Source: Rheinheimera salexigens (lineage in GTDB: Bacteria > Pseudomonadota > Gammaproteobacteria > Enterobacterales > Alteromonadaceae). From it: DNA of 64,000 nucleotides. Location: contig NZ_MKEK01000001.1 of the NCBI RefSeq assembly GCF_001752395.1, positions 2,107,108 to 2,171,107 on the forward strand. Direction: 5' to 3'. Below, piece after piece: positions 48,093-57,712 of this stretch (position 1 is the stretch's first letter; each line of letters starts with the position of its first letter). The notes below the pieces were generated by a model that saw only the letters and a list, made by a program, of their open reading frames with translations, was not told the DNA's origin and searched no databases. The translations under genes were made by a program, and so were the position numbers.

Positions 48093-51000
48093 TTAAGCTT
48101 TAAGCTCTTGAACGGCTAATGTGACCCGCTTAACCGAAATAGGATAAGCCGTGCCTAATTGCTGGGCATGCTGCGATACCTTTAATTCTTGTAACATCCA
48201 ATAAATGGCTTGTACTGGCTCGGGCAAAATAGGTTTATCGGCATATTGGCCAACTAAACTTTGGTAAGCCTGATCTGCTTTTTCATATTCATACATTAAT
48301 AACCGATCACGGTTTGGGTCAACCGGCAGTTTTTCTAAACGCTTTTGCATTGCCAGTAAATAGCGAATAATATCAGTTAATTTTGCCGCACCATGGGCAC
48401 TAACAAAACCTTTAAATATCAGCTCATTTAGCTGTTGTTTAATATCACCTTGCGATTGCACATGGGCTAAGTCGACCCGGCCCTTTAGTTTCTTTTGAAT
48501 GGCGTGAGCTAAGCTTAAAATTTGCTCGACTTGCAGTGCGATGCCTAACACCGTATCACCTAGCTCAGCTCTTACTTTCTCCCGCAGCACGGCAAACTCT
48601 TCAGCATCCGTCGGCATACTGCTTTGATTAATTAACGCATCAACCGCCGCAGAGATACAATCGTCTATTAGCTCTAATACCCGACCAAATGGATTAAAGT
48701 ACAACCCCAACTTAGCTTGATTAGGCAAGGATTCTTGTAGGTATTTAACCGGTGATGGAATATTTAGCAGTAATAAGCGGCGCAAACCTAAACGGGTAGT
48801 TTGCTTAGCCAACATTGGGTTATCAAGCAGTTTAATGGCAACAGAATTACGCTCGTCCACTAACGCAGGAAAGGCTTTTATTTCATAGCCAGCTTGTACC
48901 TTAACGTACTCGCTTGGTAGCTTACCAAAGCTCCACTGTGTTAACTGCTGTTGCTCTATTCCCTGTTCGGCAACTTGGCTTAAGCTTTGTTGTACATCTC
49001 CTTGTAAACCTTGCTTTAATAAGTCTAATGAACGCCCTTGCTGCACAATATGGCCATGTTCATCGACCACTTTGTAATTCATTTTTAAATGCGTTGGGAT
49101 ACTGGCGAAATCCCAAGCCTCATCGGGGATAGTAATGCCCGACATGCGCTTAAGTCGCTGACTCATCGTGGCTAACAATGGCCCTTGATCTGGGCTGATG
49201 GTTTGCATTAAGGCATCAGCAAAGTTTGGTGCTGGTACAAAGTTACGCCGATACTGCTTGGGCAACGACTTAATTAACGCCACTAATAAATCGTGACGTA
49301 AGGCAGGAATAAGCCAATCAAATCCAGTATCTTCAACTTGGTTTAAAAGCGCCAGCGGAATTAAGACACTAATACCATCATCGGCTTCGCCGGGTGAGAA
49401 GTGATATTCAAGCGGCAAAATAAGGTTAGCTTGCTGCCAAGTTCCCGGAAATTTATCAGCGGTAATGTCACTGGCATCGCGGTTTAATAAATTGTCTAAA
49501 CTGAAATTTAAATAGTGAGGTTCTTTTTTACGTTGGCCTTTCCACCATTTAGCAAAATCGATACGGTTATTAGCCCACAGTGGCACGCGTTGGCTATAAA
49601 ATTCCGCTAGGGTTTCTTCATCAACTAAAATATCGCGGCGGCGTGATTTATCTTCAAGCGCCGTAACATTATCTACTAATTGTTGGTTAAAGCTTAAAAA
49701 GGCGTCATCCGTACCGAGCTCTTGATTAACTAAGGCTTCGCGAATAAAGATTTTATGGCAAGTGTGCTCGTCAATTTTACTAAACTGCACGGCTCGCTTT
49801 GCCACGATAATTAAGCCGTATAAACTGACTTGCTCGTAGGCAATAACCGCGCCGCGTTTTTTCTGCCAATGGGGTTCACTGTAACTGCGGTTAACCAAGT
49901 GTTGGGCTAAAGGCTCAACCCACTCTGGCTCTATTTTAGCCAAGGTTCTGGCATAGAGCCGACTGGTTTCAACCCATTCTGCGGCAACCACCCATTTTGG
50001 CTTGCGCTTAAATAACTGGCTACCGGGAAAAACATAAAACCGAGTTTGTCGTGGCCCCATGTAATCGGCATCGCTATCTTTAAAACCCACTTGGCCTAGT
50101 AAGCCACTTAATATCGATTGATGAATTGCGGCATAGTCGGCCGTTTGTTGGTTAAGCTTATAGCCCTGCTCTTGCATAAGTTGCTGCAATTGTGCGGTTA
50201 AGTCTTGCCATTCACGTACGCGTAAATAGTTTAAAAATTCTTGCTTACATAAACGCCTAAATTGATTACCACTTAATTCGGTTTGTTGCTGCTGTAAATA
50301 TTGCCATAGCAATAACCAGCTGCTGAAATCGGAGTCGGCATTGGCAAAGCGAGCATGGAACTGATCGGCTTTTTGTTTTTTATCTAACGGCCGCTCACGC
50401 GGATCTTGAATAGACAACGCTGCAGCTAGCACTAACAATTCGGCTAAAGCTTGATTGTCGGCGCCAGCTAATACCATTCGGGCTAAACGTGGGTCTAGCG
50501 GCAATCGCGCCAGCTGCTTACCTAGCTCAGTTAAACTTAAGCTAGCTTTGGCTCGGTTAAGCGGTATTGCGCCCAATTCTTCCAGTAATTTAACACCGTC
50601 ATTAATAAACCGGCTATCCGGTTTTTGCAAAAATGGAAAATCTTCAATATCGCCTAGGCCTAGCGCCAGCATTTGCATGATAACCGAGGCTAAGTTGGTT
50701 CTTAGTATTTCTGGATCGGTGAAGGCAGGTCTACCCAGAAAGTCTTCTTCGCTATATAAGCGTATACAAATACCGGCAGCAACCCGCCCACAACGACCTT
50801 GCCGCTGATTAGCACTCGCTTGGCTAATAGCTTCAATAGGCAGCTGCTGCACCTTAGAGCGGTAGCTATAGCGCGAAATACGCACGGTGCCGGGATCTAT
50901 AACATATCGAATGCCGGGTACTGTTAATGAGGTTTCAGCGACGTTGGTAGATAACACGATGCGCCGGCCGGCATGGCTTTGAAATATTCTATTTTGCTCA

Positions 51001-52088
51001 GAGGCACTAAGGCGTGAATACAACGGCAGTATCTCGGTATGCGCTAAGTTACGTTTTTCTAGCGCATCGGCGGTATCACGAATTTCTCGCTCACCATTTA
51101 AGAATATTAATATATCTCCCGCCGGCTCTAAATATAGCTCGTCAACCGCATCAAAAATGGCTTGCAGTTGATCAACATCTTTATCGTCTTCATCGGCCAT
51201 AGCCCGATAACGGGTTTCTACTGGAAAACTGCGGCCAGACACTTCAATAATAGGCGCATCAAAAAAATGCTTAGAAAAGCGCTCTGGATCAATAGTGGCT
51301 GAGGTAATAATAAGTTTTAAGTCTGGGCGCTTTGGTAACAACTGTTTTAAATAGCCCAGTAGAAAGTCGATATTTAAACTACGCTCATGCGCTTCATCAA
51401 TAATAATGGTGTCGTATTGGTTTAAAAACCGATCTTGCTGAATTTCAGCCAGTAAAATACCGTCGGTCATTAATTTAATATGGGTTTTTTCGTTGGTATG
51501 ATCACCAAAGCGAATTTTATAACCGACTTGCTGGCCGGGTTGGCAATTAAGCTCTTCGGCAATACGATCGCAGACACTGCGTGCCGCTAACCGCCGTGGC
51601 TGAGTATGACCTATCATACCGGCAATACCGCGACCTAACTCGATGCACATTTTAGGAATTTGTGTGGTTTTACCCGAACCAGTTTCACCGGCAATAATCA
51701 CCACTTGGTGCGCTGCTATTGCAGCTTTAATATCAGCTTTTTTTTCTGATACTGGTAACTGGGCGGGATAAGTAATTTTAGGCACAGATAACGCACGTGC
51801 TTGGCGTTGTTGCATCGAGCGTGCGATGTCGTGAGAAATTCTGATTAGTTGCTGTTGTTGTTTATGTTGGTCGGGCTGTTTTTTACTGTTTTGCAGGCGG
51901 CGACGCAGCCGAAACTGATCTTTTAACAGACAATGCTCAAGTTGAGAAAATAATGTTGATGCTGATACTTCAGTCTTTACTTTATTCATTACTTCAGTCT
52001 TTACTTCTGTGGTGACTTTAGCTTTTTGTTCAGCGGTAGGTTTATCAGTTGCAGTCAAAACGGTGCCCTCGAATATAGAGGGCGCCAT
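48093..52088 (-). CDS. hrpA: ATP-dependent RNA helicase HrpA
   Basis: HrpA is a large DEAH-box RNA helicase that rescues stalled ribosomes in E. coli. Walker A GETGSGKTTQIPKM, DEAHERSLNIDFLL, SATID and QRQGRCGRVAAG are intact in the N-terminal half, and a long HrpA-specific C-terminal region (DUF3418 type) fills the rest of its 1331 residues. Compared with E. coli the protein has about 35-40 extra N-terminal residues rich in KTEV repeats, so the true start could be an internal ATG at 51989. It stands alone on the minus strand. Confidence 0.93.
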   Translation of the reverse strand: MAPSIFEGTVLTATDKPTAEQKAKVTTEVKTEVMNKVKTEVSASTLFSQLEHCLLKDQFRLRRRLQNSKKQPDQHKQQQQLIRISHDIARSMQQRQARALSVPKITYPAQLPVSEKKADIKAAIAAHQVVIIAGETGSGKTTQIPKMCIELGRGIAGMIGHTQPRRLAARSVCDRIAEELNCQPGQQVGYKIRFGDHTNEKTHIKLMTDGILLAEIQQDRFLNQYDTIIIDEAHERSLNIDFLLGYLKQLLPKRPDLKLIITSATIDPERFSKHFFDAPIIEVSGRSFPVETRYRAMADEDDKDVDQLQAIFDAVDELYLEPAGDILIFLNGEREIRDTADALEKRNLAHTEILPLYSRLSASEQNRIFQSHAGRRIVLSTNVAETSLTVPGIRYVIDPGTVRISRYSYRSKVQQLPIEAISQASANQRQGRCGRVAAGICIRLYSEEDFLGRPAFTDPEILRTNLASVIMQMLALGLGDIEDFPFLQKPDSRFINDGVKLLEELGAIPLNRAKASLSLTELGKQLARLPLDPRLARMVLAGADNQALAELLVLAAALSIQDPRERPLDKKQKADQFHARFANADSDFSSWLLLWQYLQQQQTELSGNQFRRLCKQEFLNYLRVREWQDLTAQLQQLMQEQGYKLNQQTADYAAIHQSILSGLLGQVGFKDSDADYMGPRQTRFYVFPGSQLFKRKPKWVVAAEWVETSRLYARTLAKIEPEWVEPLAQHLVNRSYSEPHWQKKRGAVIAYEQVSLYGLIIVAKRAVQFSKIDEHTCHKIFIREALVNQELGTDDAFLSFNQQLVDNVTALEDKSRRRDILVDEETLAEFYSQRVPLWANNRIDFAKWWKGQRKKEPHYLNFSLDNLLNRDASDITADKFPGTWQQANLILPLEYHFSPGEADDGISVLIPLALLNQVEDTGFDWLIPALRHDLLVALIKSLPKQYRRNFVPAPNFADALMQTISPDQGPLLATMSQRLKRMSGITIPDEAWDFASIPTHLKMNYKVVDEHGHIVQQGRSLDLLKQGLQGDVQQSLSQVAEQGIEQQQLTQWSFGKLPSEYVKVQAGYEIKAFPALVDERNSVAIKLLDNPMLAKQTTRLGLRRLLLLNIPSPVKYLQESLPNQAKLGLYFNPFGRVLELIDDCISAAVDALINQSSMPTDAEEFAVLREKVRAELGDTVLGIALQVEQILSLAHAIQKKLKGRVDLAHVQSQGDIKQQLNELIFKGFVSAHGAAKLTDIIRYLLAMQKRLEKLPVDPNRDRLLMYEYEKADQAYQSLVGQYADKPILPEPVQAIYWMLQELKVSQHAQQLGTAYPISVKRVTLAVQELKA

Positions 52089-52127
52089 GCTATCAAGAGC
52101 AGGTGGTAAAAATCCAGCGTTATAGGC

Positions 52128-52547
52128 TTAACTTACTTTTCTGTAATGTGAATGCAGCTCTTTATCAATGGCAGCAAGGACATCTGAGCGCGAGATAATG
52201 CCAAGAATGCAGCCGTTATCATCAATTACTGGATATAACTTCGGTTTTGATTGCAGCATAAGCTGAGCTAAATCAATAATGTCGTCATAGGGCCTAACCG
52301 TTAACACTTCTGTTCTCATGGCTTCAGCGACCCGGCTAGATTGTTGATCATGGTAGGTAGACATTAACATTCGAGCTAAACAATCTTGCTCGGAAATAAA
52401 GCCTATAATTTTGTGCTGCAGATCAATAACAGGCCCACCCAACTGTTTAGCTTGGATTAAACGCGCTACTGCCATTTCTATTGGCATATCTGCGGTAAAG
52501 GTAACTGGGTGCCGATGCATATAATCGGCTACTTTTAATAACTCCAT
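52128..52547 (-). CDS. CBS-domain protein
   Basis: The 139-residue protein consists of a pair of CBS domains (MHRHPVTFTADMPIEMAVARLIQAKQLGG and MRTEVLTVRPYDDIIDLAQLMLQSKPKLYPVID), which usually bind adenine nucleotides. No effector domain is attached, so it is a stand-alone sensor. Partner unknown. GAGAGGGG lies before the ATG. Confidence 0.92.
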   Translation of the reverse strand: MELLKVADYMHRHPVTFTADMPIEMAVARLIQAKQLGGPVIDLQHKIIGFISEQDCLARMLMSTYHDQQSSRVAEAMRTEVLTVRPYDDIIDLAQLMLQSKPKLYPVIDDNGCILGIISRSDVLAAIDKELHSHYRKVS

Positions 52548-52680
52548 ATGCCCCTCTCTGTATCCTATTAAGCAAAAAATGCGTAATGCAAAAACTGGAT
52601 GAATGAGTCATAAACTCTTATTAAGCGTAGCCGAAATTATCTATATTGCGTGTGATAATTAGGTTATTTCGCTGAGTTAA

Positions 52681-53718
52681 TTACTGCCCTGAACCAAAGA
52701 TTTCACTAATAGGTGCTTTACCTTGGCTTTGCATCGCACGATACATACCTTCGGTATTAAATACCCAGCTTAACTCGCCTTTATAATCAACCACGATAAC
52801 ACCACCATCACCGCCAATTTGTTTTAATTCAGTTAGCACTTCATGTGCCGCTTCTGCTGCATTTTTGTTCTGATATTTCACCCGAGCACAAATATCTGCT
52901 GCCACTTGATAGCGAATAAAGTACTCGCCATGACCGGTAGCTGATACCGCACAGCTGGCATTATCAGCAAAGTTACCGGCGCCAATAATAGGAGCATCAC
53001 CAATACGGCCGTACCGTTTAGCGGTCATACCGCCAGTAGACGTTGCCGCCGCTAAGTTACCTTGCTTATCAATAGCAACTGCGCCGACAGTACCCATCTT
53101 CCATGCTGGATCATAAGGAACATAAGCTTGATGGGGTACTGGCTCGATAGATTGCTTAGCTTTTTTTAAGGCTTCAAGTCTAAATTCAGTATCAAAATAG
53201 CTGTTTTGAACCTGCACTAAGTGTTGCTCTTGAGCAAACTGCTCTGCCCCTTTACCTGATAACATAACGTGCACAGACTTTTCCATTACTGCGCGTGCTA
53301 ATAAAATAGGGTTTTTAACCGTGGTGACACTGGCCACCGCACCGGCGTTACGGTTACTGCCGTCCATAATAGAGGCATCTAACTCATGAGTTTCATCCCA
53401 AGTATACACAGCCCCTTTACCCGCATTAAACAAAGGTGAGTCTTCTAATATAATCACCGCTGCACTGACTGCATCTAGGCTACTGCCGCCGCGCTCTAAT
53501 ACTGCATAACCTTGGCTAACAGCATGTTTTAACGTGGCATGATAAGCACTTTCTTGCTCTGAGGTCATACTGCTACGCATAATCGTGCCGGCACCACCGT
53601 GAATAACGATACCTATAGGTGCTAAAGCGTTAGATACTTTGCCCGTTGCCTGTTGAGCTTGCTCTGCAACTGCACTAACTGATACCAGCAAACCTAAGGA
53701 TAATAATAGCTTTTTCAT
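52681..53718 (-). CDS. iaaA: Isoaspartyl peptidase/L-asparaginase (Ntn hydrolase), exported
   Basis: This Ntn hydrolase splits itself and then uses the new N-terminal Thr to cleave isoaspartyl peptides and asparagine. The cleavage site is KMGTVGAVAIDKQGNLAAATSTGG, with Thr of GTVGA as nucleophile, and IHGGAGT lies near the N-terminus of the alpha subunit. A signal peptide (MKKLLLSLGLLVSVSAVAEQ) is present, so it is periplasmic, unlike cytoplasmic E. coli IaaA. The ATG at 53718 starts the signal peptide; an upstream start at 53730 adds four residues. Confidence 0.93.
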   Translation of the reverse strand: MKKLLLSLGLLVSVSAVAEQAQQATGKVSNALAPIGIVIHGGAGTIMRSSMTSEQESAYHATLKHAVSQGYAVLERGGSSLDAVSAAVIILEDSPLFNAGKGAVYTWDETHELDASIMDGSNRNAGAVASVTTVKNPILLARAVMEKSVHVMLSGKGAEQFAQEQHLVQVQNSYFDTEFRLEALKKAKQSIEPVPHQAYVPYDPAWKMGTVGAVAIDKQGNLAAATSTGGMTAKRYGRIGDAPIIGAGNFADNASCAVSATGHGEYFIRYQVAADICARVKYQNKNAAEAAHEVLTELKQIGGDGGVIVVDYKGELSWVFNTEGMYRAMQSQGKAPISEIFGSGQ

Positions 53719-53902
53719 AAGAGGTTCCATTTCGGCATTTGCTGCCGTGTTGTCTAGTTTTATATTGTGGAGATAAATGACAATACTGCTAAATAGGCTA
53801 TTTTGCCAAGCATAAACAGTCCTAATAGCAAAAACTAACGGCAGTTTGTGGTATTGGTCTACACTTTATCTATAACCAGATTAAATTTATGCCGAGGTTT
53901 TT

Positions 53903-55108
53903 ATGTGCATTAAGCTAATTCGCTACTGGTTGCTCGTTATCACGTCTATTACAGTGCTTACAAGTTGCCAATCGACCGACTATAAAGCCAATGTGTTACC
54001 GGCCACCAACTTATTGGTTGCTGATGAACAATTTCAAAATATCGCTAATACCCCCTTACATGCCATAGAGTCACCGACTGACATATTTTTACTGCCAGAA
54101 GAGGCAAAAGCTAAACTGCATCGATTAATCGCCACATATCGCTCCATGCCAGAACGCACCAAAGCAGTGCTTGAGTTTATTGTCTCATATGCCGACGATG
54201 GCCTGATTTATGATAACAGTGCCACCCGCACAGCAAGCGAAACCTTATACTACAGCAAAGCGAACTGTTTAAGCTTATCTATACTGGCCTATAGTTTATC
54301 TAAAGAAGTGGGTATGGATGCTAGTTTTCAAGATGTGCAAATACCTGAATATTGGACCAGCCAGCTCAACCAAACCTGGTTAAATGGCCATATAAATTTA
54401 AGGTTAAAACATCACAGACAAGTGGATGATGGCATTGGGATTGTGCTATTAGGTAGTGACTTTGTGGTCGACTTTGACCCTTATAGTTTAAAAAAACGCT
54501 TTAACAGCAATCCAATCTCTGAACAGCGTGTCGTAGCCATGTTTTATAACAATAAAGCCGCGATAGCTTTTGCTCAAAGTAATTATGCTCAGGCCTATGC
54601 CTACTATAAAGCGGCTATAAAAGCAGACTCACAGTTCGCGGTAACTTGGTCAAATTTAGGCATTTTATATCGAGTGCATAACTTAATGGATGTGGCCGAA
54701 AAAGCTTATCATCACAGCTTAGCGCTAGATCCAGACTCGATTAACACCTTATCAAACCTAGCCTATTTATATCAACGCACCGGTAAAGAAGTGTTGGCGG
54801 ATCAGTTATTACAACAGGTGGTAAAACAGCGTGAAAACAATCCCTATTACTACTTAATGTTAGGCACTGAGGCGTATAAACAACAAGAGTTTAGACAAGG
54901 TATTAAGCACTTTGAAACCGCTTTAAGGCTAGAGCGTGATAATCATGAAGCCTATTTTGGATTAGCTAGAAGCTATTTTTCATTAAACCAATTAGGCATG
55001 GCAGAGCGCTATTTAACTAAAGCTAAACGTCATACATTTACTAAACAAGATAAACGCCGCTATCAACAAAAACTAAACGTGCTAAATCAAATAGCTAAAG
55101 CCAATTAG
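53903..55108 (+). CDS. Lipoprotein with transglutaminase-like domain and TPR repeats (copy 1)
   Basis: This 401-residue protein has a lipoprotein signal (VLTSC, Cys22) and a domain resembling the transglutaminase/cysteine-peptidase fold: Cys122 in SKANCLSLS, His163 in LNGHINLRL and Asp190 in VVDFDPY would form the catalytic triad. From about residue 205 the rest is TPR repeats (AYAYYKAAIKADSQFAVTWSNLGILYR and following). Both the triad and the peptidase role are inference. A close paralogue follows 280 bases downstream. Confidence 0.8.
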   Translation: MCIKLIRYWLLVITSITVLTSCQSTDYKANVLPATNLLVADEQFQNIANTPLHAIESPTDIFLLPEEAKAKLHRLIATYRSMPERTKAVLEFIVSYADDGLIYDNSATRTASETLYYSKANCLSLSILAYSLSKEVGMDASFQDVQIPEYWTSQLNQTWLNGHINLRLKHHRQVDDGIGIVLLGSDFVVDFDPYSLKKRFNSNPISEQRVVAMFYNNKAAIAFAQSNYAQAYAYYKAAIKADSQFAVTWSNLGILYRVHNLMDVAEKAYHHSLALDPDSINTLSNLAYLYQRTGKEVLADQLLQQVVKQRENNPYYYLMLGTEAYKQQEFRQGIKHFETALRLERDNHEAYFGLARSYFSLNQLGMAERYLTKAKRHTFTKQDKRRYQQKLNVLNQIAKAN

Positions 55109-55388
55109 TAATCTCTTTCATCCGGTGCAAACCTTTATAAATTAATTGTGTTTGCACCTCGCAGATGCTTACCTATAATCAACACTACAACTAAGCCAAT
55201 CAATACTAACAACTTAACCATACCTCTTCGTTAACTGCTTGTTGTTGTTTAATGATAATAGTGTTATCAATGTCAGGTAATTTTTAGCCTAAGATGCAAT
55301 ATATCGGCATGGCTTTGAATTATTACCGGCCTAAATTTAAAAGTGTCTTAGCAGATAAGTGAGTACAGAGTATAGTTTGGGGGTATTT

Positions 55389-56594
55389 GTGAGAATTAAA
55401 AAAATTCGTTACTGCTTGTTGGCTATGACAACTATGGCTCTAATCGCCGGTTGTCAAACTAGCGATATTTCAGCAATAAATAGCGTTAAAAATAATTTGT
55501 TAGTGGCGAATGAGCAATTTCAAAACAGTGCCAATACACCACTGCATAGTATTGAATCACCAGAGCAAATTTTTATATTGCCAGAAGAGGCTAAAGTAAA
55601 ACTGCATGCATTAATGAATACGCATGTATCGGTACGTGAGCAAACTAAAGCCGTACTCGACTTTATTGTCTCTTATGCTGACGACGGCCTGATTTATGAT
55701 AACAGTGTCACGCGTACCGCAAGTGAAACCTTACAATATAGTAAAGCTAACTGTTTAAGTTTATCTATTCTTGCTTATAGTTTAGCGCAAGAAGTGGGTA
55801 TGGAAGCTAACTTTCAAGATGTGCACATCCCAGAATATTGGACCAGTGAGCTTAATCAAACTTGGTTAAATGGCCATGTAAATTTACGATTAAAGAAACA
55901 CCGTAAAATTGATGACGGAACAGGAATATCGGTATTAATTAATAGCTTTATAGTCGACTTTGATCCCTATAGTTTAAAAAATAATTTTAAAACGACTGCT
56001 ATCAACCAACAGCGTATTGTTGCTATGTTTTATAATAATAAAGCTGCGATAGCGGTTGCCGAAAATAACTACGCACAAGCTTATGCCTACTACAAGGCGG
56101 CTATTAATGCTGATGCCACCTTTGCTGTAACCTGGTCTAATCTTGGTATTTTATATCGCCAACATCATTTAATGGATTTAGCCGAGCAGGTTTATCAACA
56201 CAGCTTAATGTTAAATCCTGATTCAATTAATACTTTATCAAACTTAGCTTACTTATATCAGCGCACGGGTAAAGAGGAATTAGCCAAAGCACTAGAGCAA
56301 AAAGTGCTGAAGCGCCGTGTAAACAACCCTTATTACTACTTAATGTTAGGCACTGAAGCCTTTGCACAGCAAAATTTTAGCAAAGGTATTACATTCTTTG
56401 AGAAGACTTTAGAGCTTGATCCAGATAACCATGAGGCCTATTTTGGCCTGGCTAAAAGCTATGTTTCATTAAACCAATTGGCGCAGGCAGAACGTTATTT
56501 GATAAAAGCTAAAAGCCACACTTCTACCGTGCAAGATAAGATTCAGTATCAAAGAAAGCTGTCGATTTTAAATCAGATAGCGAGAGTTGATTAA
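55389..56594 (+). CDS. Lipoprotein with transglutaminase-like domain and TPR repeats (copy 2)
   Basis: The second copy has the same plan: lipobox LIAGC (Cys22), SKANCLSLS, LNGHVNLRL, IVDFDPY and the TPR tail. It aligns with copy 1 over its full length with few gaps. The start is a GTG at 55389, which has GGGGG 6 bases upstream and lines up with the copy 1 start; an earlier GTG at 55359 would add ten residues before the signal peptide. Function unknown. Confidence 0.8.
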   Translation: MRIKKIRYCLLAMTTMALIAGCQTSDISAINSVKNNLLVANEQFQNSANTPLHSIESPEQIFILPEEAKVKLHALMNTHVSVREQTKAVLDFIVSYADDGLIYDNSVTRTASETLQYSKANCLSLSILAYSLAQEVGMEANFQDVHIPEYWTSELNQTWLNGHVNLRLKKHRKIDDGTGISVLINSFIVDFDPYSLKNNFKTTAINQQRIVAMFYNNKAAIAVAENNYAQAYAYYKAAINADATFAVTWSNLGILYRQHHLMDLAEQVYQHSLMLNPDSINTLSNLAYLYQRTGKEELAKALEQKVLKRRVNNPYYYLMLGTEAFAQQNFSKGITFFEKTLELDPDNHEAYFGLAKSYVSLNQLAQAERYLIKAKSHTSTVQDKIQYQRKLSILNQIARVD

Positions 56595-56686
56595 ATATAA
56601 CTATTTATACTAAGTTTAATCATTAGCACTAAGCAGGTTACTGCCTAGTGCTAAGCCCCTTTAAGGAATAACATACCTAACTGATA

Positions 56687-57712
56687 CTAAATAATAACTG
56701 CCTGGCGTTGCTCATCAATGCCCATGCTTAATATGTACGGCATGGCTTCAGCTTGCGCTGCAACAAAGTCTTGTTTCGAACTTAAACCTTGCCAATTTAT
56801 ATCAATTAAACTTTGTGCCACTGCCCCACCTAAACTTCCCCCTGGGCCTAACAAGATAATATGCTCGGGTGCAAATTCTTTTACCGCCACTTGAAGCGCT
56901 AAAGAGAAGTTATAACTTTGGCAAACTTGATGCTGCAAAGTGTATTGCTGTAATTGCTCTGGGTTTTTAACATCGGCTGGCCAAATATGACCTCGACCAT
57001 CGATAAGCGGTAAACTAGGGGCACTAAAATGCTGCGCAGGCCATTGCTGCAGCGCACTAGCAGATGCAGTTTGCATTAGTGAGGTGTGAAATCCGGCATG
57101 ACCATTTAATAACATTGGAAATCTGTCATCGCATGGTGGTAACGCAGCGATAGCGGCAGATACAGCAGATTTGGTTCCCGCTAGCACTGCATAGCCGCCG
57201 TAATAAATGGACATAAATAACTCATCTTGATGTTGAGCTATTTGCGCATTAACTAATTGCTGACGCTCGGTACAAAATTGCCAGTTTTCATCCACTAATG
57301 GATAAATAAACTGGGCACCAGGTTCATTGGCAGTTAACTGCGCCATACTGCTAACAATTCTCATCGCCGTATTGGCGGACCATACATCAGCACAACCTAA
57401 CGCGGTATACCAGCCCATTGAATTGCCCGTTAAGGCAACTAGCTCAAACTTATCGCGATTTATGGCTTTAAAATCGGTTATACCGGCAGCAAATATCAGT
57501 GCCGCCGCATTATCGGCTTTTAAATGTATTCGGCTGCTAAAATTCGCTTCACTATCCAATTCAGTGACCGTGCTTAGATTTAAATCTGCTCGAGTGTGAT
57601 CAAGCTGGCTAATTAATGCTGCTTGTTTTGCTGCATACTTGGCTAAATATCCAAGCTCGGCTCTGTTGTAAGTACCACGACCGGGACATACCACTAATGC
57701 AGTCTTTTTCAT
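56687..57712 (-). CDS. FabD-like acyltransferase
   Basis: The protein resembles malonyl-CoA:ACP transacylase: VVCPGRGTY replaces the usual FPGQGSQ, the nucleophile loop is TGNSMGW (Ser98) in place of GHSLG, and GFHTSLM carries the catalytic His. It is 341 residues, longer than FabD. The changed loops suggest a different acyl or acceptor specificity. Its start overlaps the stop of the fused E1 gene (ATGA), so the two are translationally coupled; an acyl-transfer step linked to the E1 reaction is possible. It is not the housekeeping fabD, which sits in the fab cluster. Confidence 0.75.
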   Translation of the reverse strand: MKKTALVVCPGRGTYNRAELGYLAKYAAKQAALISQLDHTRADLNLSTVTELDSEANFSSRIHLKADNAAALIFAAGITDFKAINRDKFELVALTGNSMGWYTALGCADVWSANTAMRIVSSMAQLTANEPGAQFIYPLVDENWQFCTERQQLVNAQIAQHQDELFMSIYYGGYAVLAGTKSAVSAAIAALPPCDDRFPMLLNGHAGFHTSLMQTASASALQQWPAQHFSAPSLPLIDGRGHIWPADVKNPEQLQQYTLQHQVCQSYNFSLALQVAVKEFAPEHIILLGPGGSLGGAVAQSLIDINWQGLSSKQDFVAAQAEAMPYILSMGIDEQRQAVII

